Origin: Frankia sp. AgB1.9
Lineage (GTDB): Bacteria; Actinomycetota; Actinomycetes; Frankiales; Frankiaceae
Length of the DNA stretch: 53,927 nt
Assembly (NCBI RefSeq): GCF_016786355.1
Contig: NZ_JADWYX010000039.1
Location: 28,849-82,775 of the forward strand
Reading direction: 5' to 3'
The translations under genes and the position numbers were made by a program. Every line of letters begins with the position of its first letter. Positions within the stretch are counted from its first letter, which is position 1. Shown here one piece after another: positions 7,835-17,015 of the stretch. The notes beneath the pieces are model-generated. The model saw only the letters and a program-made list of their open reading frames with translations. It was not told the origin of the DNA and searched no databases.

Positions 7835-9184
7835 TCACTCGGTCGCGACGGCGCCTCGGCGGGTGGCGGCCCGGGCGGCCGCGGCGACGGCGGCCTCGAG
7901 GGGGCCGCGACGGCGGGTCGCCCGCCAGGCGCTGGCGAGGACGAGGGCCACCACGACCTGCAGGACGTAGGAACGGTTCGGGTCGGCCGGCAGCGCGTCG
8001 GTCGCGAGCAGCGCGGCGTGCAGGGTGTACCAGGTCAGCGTCATCGAGCCGACCGCGGCGAGCGGCCAGAGCAGAATCCGGCCCAGCCGGCCGTCGGCGC
8101 CGAGGCGGGCCACCAGCAGCGCCAGGCCCAGCAGCGCGATCGCCGTCCCGGTGGTGTGGACCAGGTCCAGTGGCGTGGTCGCGTGTGGTGAGGAGACCGC
8201 GAGCCACCACCAGCTCTGGGTCGGCGTGCTCCCATAGAGGCCGGCGGCGAGCAGCCGGGCGGTCTGCGCGGGCGGCATCGGCCCGATCCCCGGCAGCACC
8301 GCGTTCGTGGCGAGAATCGCGGACCGCCCGCCGAGCGGCCCGAGCAGGAACCAGGACAGGATCTTCGCCGCCACGGCAGTCGCGGCGCCGCCGGCGAGCA
8401 GCCATCCGGCGGTTCGGGCGGACCGCAGGTCGAGCCGGCCGACGAGCATCCCGACGGCCAGGTACCCGACCCACGCCAACGCCGGGTAGTAGCCGGTCAG
8501 CAAGAGGGTCAGCGTGAGTCGACCAGGCGTGGTCACCAGCGTGCTGAACGAGGGGTTCGCCGTGATCGGCGCTGGCAGGTGTGGGCGGACGAGCTGGCTC
8601 AGCCACGGCTCGCCGGCCAGCGTGACCGCGGCGACAGCGGCCAGGACCCAGCGGGGCGCCCGCAGCAGCGGGAGCACGAGCAGGAAGAACACCGCGTAGT
8701 AGACCAGGATCACCGCGAGTGGCGTGCGCGTCTCGCCCAGGACCAGCCCGACCAGCCCGATGCACAGCGCCCGCATCAGCGTCGCGAGATGCGGCCGGGG
8801 CGTCCGGGCCGCCACGAGGGCGAGCGCCACCCCGGCGAGCACGGCGAACGCCGCCGCCGACCGTCCGGCCGCGATCCGGAACGCCCAGGTCAGGTGGCCA
8901 TGGGAGTCGAAGTCGGGCAGCACGTGCGTCGCGGCCATCCCGAGCAGCGCCGCGCCGCGCGCCGCGTCGACGCCGACGATCCGTCCCGGCCGCGGCCGCG
9001 TGACCCAGACGACGGCCGGCGAGCCCGGGGAGGGCGAGGCGGCCGCCCGGACAGTGGGGGAGTCCCGCTCCTGAACCTCGGCGCTGGGCGGGCCGTCCGG
9101 CGGCGGCGTCCTCGGAAGCGGCAGGACCCCGGGGAAGGGTGGCTCGTCGGATGCCGGCGCCGGGAGCTCCGGCATGTCGGGCAT
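7835..9184 (-). CDS. Multi-pass membrane acyltransferase-like protein (HGSNAT/DUF418 type)
   Basis: A 449-residue protein with about 10 hydrophobic segments. After an ~65-residue Pro/Ser-rich cytoplasmic N-terminus comes GRIVGVDAARGAALLGMAATHVLPD, typical of the heparan-alpha-glucosaminide N-acetyltransferase catalytic region (DUF1624) and DUF418 proteins: an R-G-x-A followed by a membrane His. Such proteins are thought to move acyl groups across the membrane onto sugars. The C-terminus is basic and Ala-rich. ATG 9184 has a GAGGGTGAGG ribosome site. Convergent with the GT2 gene 6769-7779. Family placement is fairly sure, substrate unknown. Confidence 0.82.
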   Translation of the reverse strand: MPDMPELPAPASDEPPFPGVLPLPRTPPPDGPPSAEVQERDSPTVRAAASPSPGSPAVVWVTRPRPGRIVGVDAARGAALLGMAATHVLPDFDSHGHLTWAFRIAAGRSAAAFAVLAGVALALVAARTPRPHLATLMRALCIGLVGLVLGETRTPLAVILVYYAVFFLLVLPLLRAPRWVLAAVAAVTLAGEPWLSQLVRPHLPAPITANPSFSTLVTTPGRLTLTLLLTGYYPALAWVGYLAVGMLVGRLDLRSARTAGWLLAGGAATAVAAKILSWFLLGPLGGRSAILATNAVLPGIGPMPPAQTARLLAAGLYGSTPTQSWWWLAVSSPHATTPLDLVHTTGTAIALLGLALLVARLGADGRLGRILLWPLAAVGSMTLTWYTLHAALLATDALPADPNRSYVLQVVVALVLASAWRATRRRGPLEAAVAAAARAATRRGAVATE

Positions 9185-9212
9185 GGCCTCACCCTCTCAC
9201 CGGCTGACCGCC

Positions 9213-9249
9213 TGGGACCGGCATGGGCGCCGCGAGGCCATAGGTCCCA
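9213..9249. repeat. Hairpin in the divergent DUF418-like/NUDIX intergenic region
   Basis: TGGGACC and GGTCCCA are perfectly complementary and enclose ATGG/CCAT, giving an extended imperfect stem. It lies upstream of both divergent genes, so it may be an operator or the 5' part of a transcript rather than a terminator. Confidence 0.4.
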
Positions 9250-9304
9250 GTTCGGGTGGGGTGGCTATACCCAATGGGGCCACGTTCTGGGAAAGTCAAG
9301 AGCT

Positions 9305-9907
9305 ATGAATCCCGAGCCGGATGCGGGCCGCGCCGCCGGTGCGGACCCCGCGCTCGGTGGCGGTCTGGTTACCGGCTCCGACGGTAGGGCCGGGGCGGCC
9401 GGCGGTCGTTCGGCCAGGCACCCCGGTGGGACCCGCGCCACAGGCTCGGATGAGACCGGCGGCGGCCGGGCCGCGGTCAGCTCGGCCGCGAGCCGGGGCC
9501 GGCTCGTGGTGGCGATCGCGCTTCTCGACGACGCCCGGCGCGTGCTGGCCGCCCGGCGCACGTCCCCGCCCGCGTATGCCGGGATGTGGGAGTTCCCCGG
9601 CGGCAAGGTGGAGCCGGGCGAGGGCGAGCTGGCCGCGCTGGCGCGGGAGTGCCGCGAGGAGCTCGACGTCGAGATCGAGATCGGCTCGTTCCTCGGCCAG
9701 GCCGATCTCGCCAGCCCTGGCTGGCGGCTGCGCGTCTGGTTCGGCCGGATTCTGGCCGGCACGCCGCGCGCGGTCGAGGGCGGCGAGCTGCGCTGGCTGA
9801 CCGTCGCCGAGCTGGACGACGTCTCCTGGCTACCGGCGGATCTGCCGCTCGTCGAGGCGATGCGCGGCAGGCTGGTCGATCCGGCTCCGCTGACCGCGGG
9901 CGACTGA
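9305..9907 (+). CDS. NUDIX hydrolase, MutT-like (8-oxo-dGTP diphosphatase type)
   Basis: A 200-residue protein of two parts. Residues 1-65 are Gly/Ala/Arg-rich and likely disordered; from RLVVAIALLDDARRVLAARR the MutT fold begins. The Nudix box is complete: G-G-K-V-E-P-G-E-G-E followed by ALARECREELDVEI, fitting GX5EX7REUXEEXGU. WEFPGGKVEPGE is the form seen in MutT proteins that cleanse 8-oxo-dGTP/CTP and their methylated relatives. ATG 9305 was chosen because the upstream frame is a shadow of the opposite-strand gene; no strong ribosome site precedes it. Substrate assignment is by family only. Confidence 0.9.
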   Translation: MNPEPDAGRAAGADPALGGGLVTGSDGRAGAAGGRSARHPGGTRATGSDETGGGRAAVSSAASRGRLVVAIALLDDARRVLAARRTSPPAYAGMWEFPGGKVEPGEGELAALARECREELDVEIEIGSFLGQADLASPGWRLRVWFGRILAGTPRAVEGGELRWLTVAELDDVSWLPADLPLVEAMRGRLVDPAPLTAGD

Positions 9908-10265
9908 CGTCACAACCGGCCCGGCTCGGGTACGTGACCGGTGCCACACGTCCGTCGCCGATCGGGCCTGGCACAGGCCCGCAGGGGCGAGCTGTTGTTG
10001 AAATCTCCCCGGCCGGTGGGTGTCCAGACTCTCGCGCCAGGTAAGCCCGTCAGCCGAGTCCGTACGATGGAACGGAAGCCCGAGTCGGTCCTCGTTCTCG
10101 ATGTCCGAGATCTCGTCATCCGATTTCTCGTCGGTCGAGCCGCCCGGGCTGTCGGCACGCCTGGCTTGGCGCGTAATCGCGCCCCGTCACGTCGGACCCG
10201 GGCGTTCCAGCAGTCAAGCCCATCTCGGGGTCGAGCGCCCCCTGTCCGCCCCGGAGCCCGCCACC
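9908..10265. promoter_or_regulatory. typA upstream region with candidate -10
   Basis: These 358 bases hold no gene I can support. TACGAT at 10063-10068 resembles a -10 box; if used, transcription would start near 10075 and give typA a leader of about 190 bases. No riboswitch motif was recognised. Confidence 0.35.
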
Positions 10266-12188
<1,923 letters not shown>

Positions 12189-12223
12189 GTTTCTGGTTCG
12201 CTCCGTCCGGGCGGCGCGCTCCG

Positions 12224-12467
12224 GTCCCTCACTCGCTTCGCTCCTGAGGGACCTCCGCGCGCCGTCCTCCTCCGCTCACGGGCGCTCCGGCGACCTCGCT
12301 GCGGCCCGGCCCACTTCGCTTTGCTCGTGGGACGGGCCTCCGCGAGGCGCGCCTCCGCGCCGCGGGGGTTTCTGCCGGATCGCGCGGGCGATCTTGTAGG
12401 TTCGCTGCTCCGCTCGCGGGCGCGCAGGACCGGCCACGTTCGCTTCGCTCCGTGGGCGGGCCTGCGC
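12224..12467. repeat. Array of three hairpins with near-identical loops
   Basis: Between typA and galE there are three stem-loops: 12224-12254 (9-bp perfect stem, loop 13), 12303-12338 (11 of 12 paired, loop 12) and 12422-12467 (15 of 17 paired, loop 12). The loops are variants of TTCGCTTCGCTC while the stems differ in sequence but keep pairing. The first, 36 bases after the typA stop, could also end transcription. No gene is seen in 12189-12663. Confidence 0.65.
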
Positions 12468-12663
12468 GCCGTTGTGGCCGGGGGGCGGCTTTGCGGGCGC
12501 TGACGAGGCACGCCTGCGCGCCGCAGGGGGTCGGCCTTGAGGGTTCTGCGAGGTCGCTGTACCCGGGCCGTGGGCGGGGTGGGTGGGTCGGTACCGTCGG
12601 GGGGCGGGTAGAAGTGCGCATCCGGGGGCGGGGGTGCCGCCGGACCGACGAGACGGGTGAGCT

Positions 12664-13710
12664 GTGCCATCTGCGGACACGACGGTGCTGGTGACGGGGG
12701 CGGCCGGGTTCATCGGCTCGCACACCTGCGTCGACCTGTTGACGGCCGGCTACCGGGTCGTCGGGGTCGACAACTTCGCGAACAGCTCGCCGCGTGCCGT
12801 CGAGCGCATCCGGGAGGTCGCGGGCGCGGCCGGCGCGAACCTGGAGTTCGTCGAGCTCGACGTCCTCGACGCGGTGGCGCTCGGCAAGCTGCTCGCGGCG
12901 ACGCCGTTCGAGGCGGTGATCCACTTCGCGGCCCGCAAGGCGGTCGGCGAGTCCGTGGCGATGCCGGTCGAGTACTACGACACGAACCTCAACGCGACGC
13001 TGCGGCTTGTCGAGGCGCTGCGCGAGCACGGCCCGCGCAAACTGATCTTCTCCTCGTCCTGCTCGATCCACGGTGACGTCGACGTCCTGCCGATCCGGGA
13101 GGACGCGCCGGCCCGCCCGACCAACCCGTACTCGCGCACCAAGTGGATGTGCGAGCAGATCCTCGCGGATGTCTGCGCCGCCCAGCCCGACTGGCACGTG
13201 ACCGCGCTGCGCTACTTCAACCCGGTCGGCGCCCACCCGTCGGGCCTGCTCGGTGAGGACCCGCGCGGCATCCCGAACAACCTGATGCCCTACCTGCAGC
13301 AGGTCGCGGTCGGGCGTCGGGAGTACCTGTCGGTCTTCGGCGAGGACTACCCGACCGCCGACGGCACCGGCGTCCGCGACTACATCCACGTCGTCGACCT
13401 CGCCGAGGGCCACCGGGCCGCGCTGGAGCACCTCGATGACGAGGCCGGCTACCGCGTCGTCAACCTCGGCACCGGCGTCGGCACGTCGGTCCGCCAGCTG
13501 CTGACGGCGTTCGGCGCCGCCTGCGGCCGCGAGCTTCCGTACCGGGTGGTCGCGCGGCGCGACGGGGACGTCGCCGCCCTCTACGCCGATCCGTCGTACG
13601 CGGCCGAGACGCTCGACTGGCGGGCCAGCAGAGGACTGGACGAGATGTGCCGCGACGCCTGGGAGTTCCAGCGGCTCAACCCGGGCGGTTACGACGGGGC
13701 GTCAGCGTGA
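12664..13710 (+). CDS. galE: UDP-glucose 4-epimerase GalE
   Basis: Short-chain dehydrogenase/reductase superfamily epimerase, 348 residues, interconverting UDP-glucose and UDP-galactose for cell-wall glycans. The NAD-binding VTGAAGFIGSHTCVDLL is at the N-terminus, SSSCSIHG supplies the catalytic Ser region, and the Y-x-x-x-K pair is YSRTK near residue 155. FNPVGAHPSGLLGEDP and GTGVRDYIHVVDLAEGH are the GalE-specific segments. GTG 12664 follows a GGTGAG site. The stop codon overlaps the GTG of mshB (GTGA), so the two are probably translationally coupled. The usual YG before the active Ser reads IHG; activity is still likely. Confidence 0.94.
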   Translation: MPSADTTVLVTGAAGFIGSHTCVDLLTAGYRVVGVDNFANSSPRAVERIREVAGAAGANLEFVELDVLDAVALGKLLAATPFEAVIHFAARKAVGESVAMPVEYYDTNLNATLRLVEALREHGPRKLIFSSSCSIHGDVDVLPIREDAPARPTNPYSRTKWMCEQILADVCAAQPDWHVTALRYFNPVGAHPSGLLGEDPRGIPNNLMPYLQQVAVGRREYLSVFGEDYPTADGTGVRDYIHVVDLAEGHRAALEHLDDEAGYRVVNLGTGVGTSVRQLLTAFGAACGRELPYRVVARRDGDVAALYADPSYAAETLDWRASRGLDEMCRDAWEFQRLNPGGYDGASA

Positions 13711-14645
13711 CAGCCGCCGAGCCGTCCGCCCCCGCCGAGTCGACTCCGGCTGCGGCGCGCCGGGTGATGTTCGTGCACGCCCACCCGGACGACGAGATCA
13801 TCGCGACCGGGATCTCCATCGCCCACTACGCGGCCACGCCCGACACCCACGTCACGCTGGTCACCTGCACGCTCGGTGAGCTCGGCGAGGTACTCGTCCC
13901 CGAGCTGGAGCACCTGCGCAGCGACCTCGGCGACCAGCTCGGCGGCTACCGGATGTCCGAGCTGGCGGCCGCCTGCGCCGCCCTGGGCCTCGACGACCAG
14001 CGCTATCTCGGCGGCCCGGCCCGGTTCCGGGACAGCGGCATGATGGGCACCCCCGGCAACGACGACCCGCGCTGCTTCTGGCAGGCCGACCTCACCGAGG
14101 CGACCGCCGAACTCGTCCGGATCGTCCGCGACGTCCGGCCGCACGTGCTGGTCAGCTACGACTCCAACGGCGCCTACGGCCACCCGGACCACATCCGCGC
14201 GCACCAGATCACGGTCGCGGCGTTCACCGCCGCCGCCGACCCGGACTTCGCGACCGACGCGGGCAAACCCTGGGCACCGTCGAAGCTGTACGAGACGGCG
14301 CTGCCGAAGTCGTTCGTCCAGCGCGCCGTCGAGCGGTTCTCCGACGTCGAGGGAACTCCGTTCCATGGTGCGACCAGCGCCGACGACGTGCCGATGGGCG
14401 TGCCCGACGAGGTCATCACGACCCGGATCGAGGCGCCCGAGTACCTGGACGCCAAGCTCGCGGCGCTGCGGGCGCACCGCACCCAGATCGCCGTCGACGG
14501 GTTCTTCTTCGCCCTGGCCGACGGGGTCGGCCAGCCGGCGTTCACCGTCGACCACTATGTCCTGACCCGAGGCGAGGCCGTCCCCACGGCCGGGCCGGAC
14601 GGCACCGCGTACGAGACGGACTTCTTCGCCGGCCTCGATCTCTGA
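13707..14645 (+). CDS. mshB: N-acetyl-GlcNAc-inositol deacetylase MshB (mycothiol synthesis)
   Basis: Zinc-dependent LmbE-type deacetylase, 312 residues, that removes the acetyl group from GlcNAc-Ins in the second enzymatic stage of mycothiol synthesis. AHPDDE at residues 25-30 supplies the zinc ligands and catalytic Asp; HPDH near residue 157 gives the third ligand. TCTLGELGEV and YLGGPARFRDSGMMG are the MshB-type segments. It begins with GTG overlapping the galE stop by four bases, which fixes the start and implies coupling. In mycobacteria mshB precedes a small membrane protein and, further on, fdxC and dapC; the same order appears here, with other genes between. Confidence 0.94.
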   Translation: MTAAEPSAPAESTPAAARRVMFVHAHPDDEIIATGISIAHYAATPDTHVTLVTCTLGELGEVLVPELEHLRSDLGDQLGGYRMSELAAACAALGLDDQRYLGGPARFRDSGMMGTPGNDDPRCFWQADLTEATAELVRIVRDVRPHVLVSYDSNGAYGHPDHIRAHQITVAAFTAAADPDFATDAGKPWAPSKLYETALPKSFVQRAVERFSDVEGTPFHGATSADDVPMGVPDEVITTRIEAPEYLDAKLAALRAHRTQIAVDGFFFALADGVGQPAFTVDHYVLTRGEAVPTAGPDGTAYETDFFAGLDL

Positions 14646-14812
14646 CGTTGCGGCAGCGGCCCGCTGTCACATCACGGGCGGAGCCCGATGGTGTGATCCG
14701 GTCGGGGCCACCTCGGCCAGTCGCCCGAGGGCCGGAACCCGGTGCGGCGCCTGAGCTGCCGACCGGCGAACCGCCATGCCACGGCGCCTGGCGGGCCGGT
14801 CCGGCGGCTGGC

Positions 14813-14818
14813 TACTGT
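14813..14818 (+). promoter_or_regulatory. -10 element of the membrane-protein gene (leaderless)
   Basis: TACTGT, six bases, then ATG 14825. Confidence 0.5.
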
Positions 14819-14824
14819 CGAGGT

Positions 14825-15364
14825 ATGCCTCGCCCCAGCACAGGCCCGCGCTCGCCCGCACCCGGCGGGCCGGACGCGGGCGCCACTGGCGCGCGACCGG
14901 AGGACTCGATCGCCGCCCGGGTGACGGGGCTCGGCTCGACCGAGCGGCTGCCGGCCAACCCGCCGCGGCTCTTTCTCGCCGCGGCCTACGCTCTCGGGCT
15001 CGGGCTCGGGTTCGTGCTCGGCCTGTACGGGGTCGTCTGGGTGCCGGAGGGGCTGCGGCTGGGGGGCGCCTTCCTGTCCGCCGGCCTGCTGCTCGCGCTG
15101 GTCGGCAACACCGCCGTCGCGCTGCTGGTGCGCTGGCTGACCGGGACCCGCCTGGGCGCCCTCGTCGTGCTGATCGGCTGGGCCCCGGTCGTCCTCGCGC
15201 TCGGCTCGTCCCGGCCGGAGGGGGACCTGATGCTGCGGGCCACCACCACCGGCTACCTGTTCCTCGCCCTCGGCGCGCTCGCCCCGGTGACCGTGGCCGT
15301 CGTCGGGACCGCCAGGCGCGGCCTGACGGCGTTCACGCTGCCTCCGCCTGGGTCGTCCAGGTAG
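14825..15364 (+). CDS. Small four-helix membrane protein (mshB neighbour)
   Basis: A 179-residue integral membrane protein. A ~45-residue Pro/Gly/Arg N-terminus leads to four hydrophobic segments: LFLAAAYALGLGLGFVLGLY, FLSAGLLLALVGNTAVALLV, LGALVVLIGWAPVVLALGSS and YLFLALGALAPVTVAVVG. The spacing and the R-PEGDLML turn resemble the actinobacterial family next to mshB (Rv1171-like, DUF6113-like by memory). The ATG is set by a leaderless -10; the open frame upstream to 14648 lacks a signal. Function unknown; a link with mycothiol is only positional. Confidence 0.75.
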   Translation: MPRPSTGPRSPAPGGPDAGATGARPEDSIAARVTGLGSTERLPANPPRLFLAAAYALGLGLGFVLGLYGVVWVPEGLRLGGAFLSAGLLLALVGNTAVALLVRWLTGTRLGALVVLIGWAPVVLALGSSRPEGDLMLRATTTGYLFLALGALAPVTVAVVGTARRGLTAFTLPPPGSSR

Positions 15365-15468
15365 TTCGGGGACGGCGCTCGGCGCTGGCACCAGGAGCGG
15401 CCGTGACGGGCCCCAGATCCACGCTGGCGGCGCCCAAGCCCCTGCTGGGCACTCGCCCAATAAGGGCG

Positions 15469-16335
15469 CTAGTTGAGCCGGGAGCGGGCCGCGCGGGCGG
15501 CGGCACGGGCCGCCGCGGCCGCCGTCGGCTCGGCAGCGTCCACCGCGTCGGCGAAGTTGGCGAGGTCGCGGGCGCCGCCGAGGTAGTCGCCCCGGCGGAT
15601 GCGCAGCTCGCCGCGCTCGCGGCGCAGGCTCGCGGGATGGTGCGGGAGCAGCAGGGACAGCTCGACCGCCCACAGCCTGGTCGACGTCGAGTCTGCCCGG
15701 GCGGCCAGCACGCGGATGTTGCCCAGCACCCGGGCGAGCAGGTCCTCCCGGTTCATCGGGGCCAGCTGGGCCCGGCTGAACGGGACGCCGGCCGCCCGTA
15801 CCCGGGCTGCCGCGTCGTGGACGGTGATCCGCCGCCCGCCCGCGAACGGATCGACCAGCACGTTCTCGCGCGGGGTCCCGATCGCCACAACCATGTGGCC
15901 CGGTAGCCCGACCGGGTAGGCCGGCACCCCCAGCCGGGCGGCCACCTCCAGCCAGATGACCGAAAGCAGGATCGGCAGGCCGTGCCGTCGGCGCAGCACC
16001 TCCGGCAGCAGCGACGAGCGCAGGTCGTCGTAGTCGCCCTGCAGGCCCGAGTAGCCGCCGCGCAGCCCGAGCGACTCGTGGAGCGCCTCGGCGGCGTCCA
16101 GCGGCTCCGACGTCGCCATCGTGTCCCCGGCCTGGCCGCCGGCCGCGCGGGCTCGGGAGACCTTGGCGGCGAGGACCGGCCGGGCCTCGTCGGTCAGCCG
16201 GTCCAGCGCCCCGGGGACGTCGGCGGTCTCGGCCTCCGGGTCGGCCTCGGCGGCGATCAGCTGGCAGGCGAGGGCGAGGTCGATCGGAGTCCTTCTGACG
16301 ACATCGGTGAAGCGGGCTCGGCTGCGGGCGCTCAT
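15469..16335 (-). CDS. Transglutaminase-like SirB1-family protein
   Basis: A 288-residue protein with the transglutaminase-like core 2 region: HESLGLRGGYSGLQGDYDD, RRRHGLPILLSVIWLEVAARLG, then VGLPGHMVVAI and VDPFAGGRR, the segment order of SirB1/YchA-type proteins. The usual catalytic Cys of transglutaminases is not evident, so it may be non-enzymatic. The C-terminal third (LWAVELSLLLPHHPASLRRERGELR) looks like a TPR-type helical region, then an Ala/Arg-rich tail. Its ATG overlaps the stop of the upstream 90-residue gene by four bases (ATGA), so both form one operon. Confidence 0.82.
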   Translation of the reverse strand: MSARSRARFTDVVRRTPIDLALACQLIAAEADPEAETADVPGALDRLTDEARPVLAAKVSRARAAGGQAGDTMATSEPLDAAEALHESLGLRGGYSGLQGDYDDLRSSLLPEVLRRRHGLPILLSVIWLEVAARLGVPAYPVGLPGHMVVAIGTPRENVLVDPFAGGRRITVHDAAARVRAAGVPFSRAQLAPMNREDLLARVLGNIRVLAARADSTSTRLWAVELSLLLPHHPASLRRERGELRIRRGDYLGGARDLANFADAVDAAEPTAAAAARAAARAARSRLN

Positions 16336-16604
16336 CGACGGACCTCCTGACCCCTGTCCTCCGGGTCCGGCGGGTCGGGCTCCGGCCGGCGCCGGTCAGG
16401 TCGCGGTGGGACGACCTTGGCAGCGACGAGATCGGCCTCCGCGACCCTGGTGACCTCGCCATTCGCGTCGACGACCGTGAGCACCCCGGCTGTCCAGGAC
16501 TGGAGGGTTCCGATAACGTCCGTCAGCGGCACCGGCCCCGCGATGCGGCGCCGGATCACGACCCGCGCGCCGATGTCGGCCAGAGTGATGCGGACGACAT
16601 ACAC
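16332..16604 (-). CDS. Small SH3-like domain protein
   Basis: A 90-residue protein. Residues 1-55 (YVVRITLADIGARVVIRRRI, then TLQSWTAGVLTVVDANGEVTRVAEADLVAAKVVPP) form the pattern of the SH3-like beta barrel that in other actinobacteria (Rv0428c type) precedes a GNAT acetyltransferase domain; here it stands alone. The tail is Arg/Pro/Asp-rich. GTG 16604 is taken as the start, with AAGGG about 12 bases upstream. The ATGA overlap with the SirB1-like gene implies coupled translation. The frame extends upstream through fdxA antisense, which is a shadow. Confidence 0.7.
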   Translation of the reverse strand: MYVVRITLADIGARVVIRRRIAGPVPLTDVIGTLQSWTAGVLTVVDANGEVTRVAEADLVAAKVVPPRPDRRRPEPDPPDPEDRGQEVRR

Positions 16605-16625
16605 GACCAGCGAACGCCCTTGCTG

Positions 16626-16654
16626 TCGACACGGAACGGTCGAGGTCGATACTA
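16626..16654. promoter_or_regulatory. Overlapping divergent promoters of fdxA and the SH3-like gene
   Basis: Forward: TCGACA (16626-16631), 16-base spacer, GATACT (16648-16653), pointing to fdxA. Reverse: TAGTAT on the minus strand (complement of 16649-16654), pointing to the SH3-like gene. The two -10 boxes occupy the same bases, so firing of one should exclude the other. Confidence 0.5.
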
Positions 16655-16691
16655 AGGAATCAGTCGCCCGTGAGCCGAGGAGGAACATCCG

Positions 16692-17015
16692 GTGACCTAC
16701 GTCATCGCCGAGCCCTGTGTCGATGTTAAGGACAGGGCTTGCATCGAGGAGTGCCCGGTCGACTGCATCTACGAAGGCGGACGGATGCTCTACATCCAGC
16801 CTGACGAGTGCGTCGACTGCGGTGCATGTGAGCCGGTCTGCCCGGTTGAGGCCATCTACTACGAAGACGATGTGCCCGAGCAGTGGAAGCCGTACACCGA
16901 CACGAACGCGAGCTTCTTCGAGGAGCTCGGCTCGCCCGGTGGCGCTTCCAAGGTCGGCGCTCTTGACTACGACCCGCCGGCGGTTGCCGCGCTGGCCCCC
17001 CAGGGCGAGCACTGA
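16692..17015 (+). CDS. fdxA: 7Fe ferredoxin FdxA
   Basis: A 107-residue soluble electron carrier with one [3Fe-4S] and one [4Fe-4S] cluster. Cysteines fall at 9, 17, 21, 25, 40, 43, 46 and 50: PC-x7-C-x3-CPVDC and CVDCGACEPVCP, as in actinobacterial FdxA/FdxC. The C-terminus FFEELGSPGGASKVGALDYDPP is the conserved tail of the family. GTG 16692 has GAGGAGGAAC six bases upstream. The next gene, dapC, begins immediately or overlaps, as in mycobacteria (Rv1177-Rv1178). Confidence 0.97.
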   Translation: MTYVIAEPCVDVKDRACIEECPVDCIYEGGRMLYIQPDECVDCGACEPVCPVEAIYYEDDVPEQWKPYTDTNASFFEELGSPGGASKVGALDYDPPAVAALAPQGEH

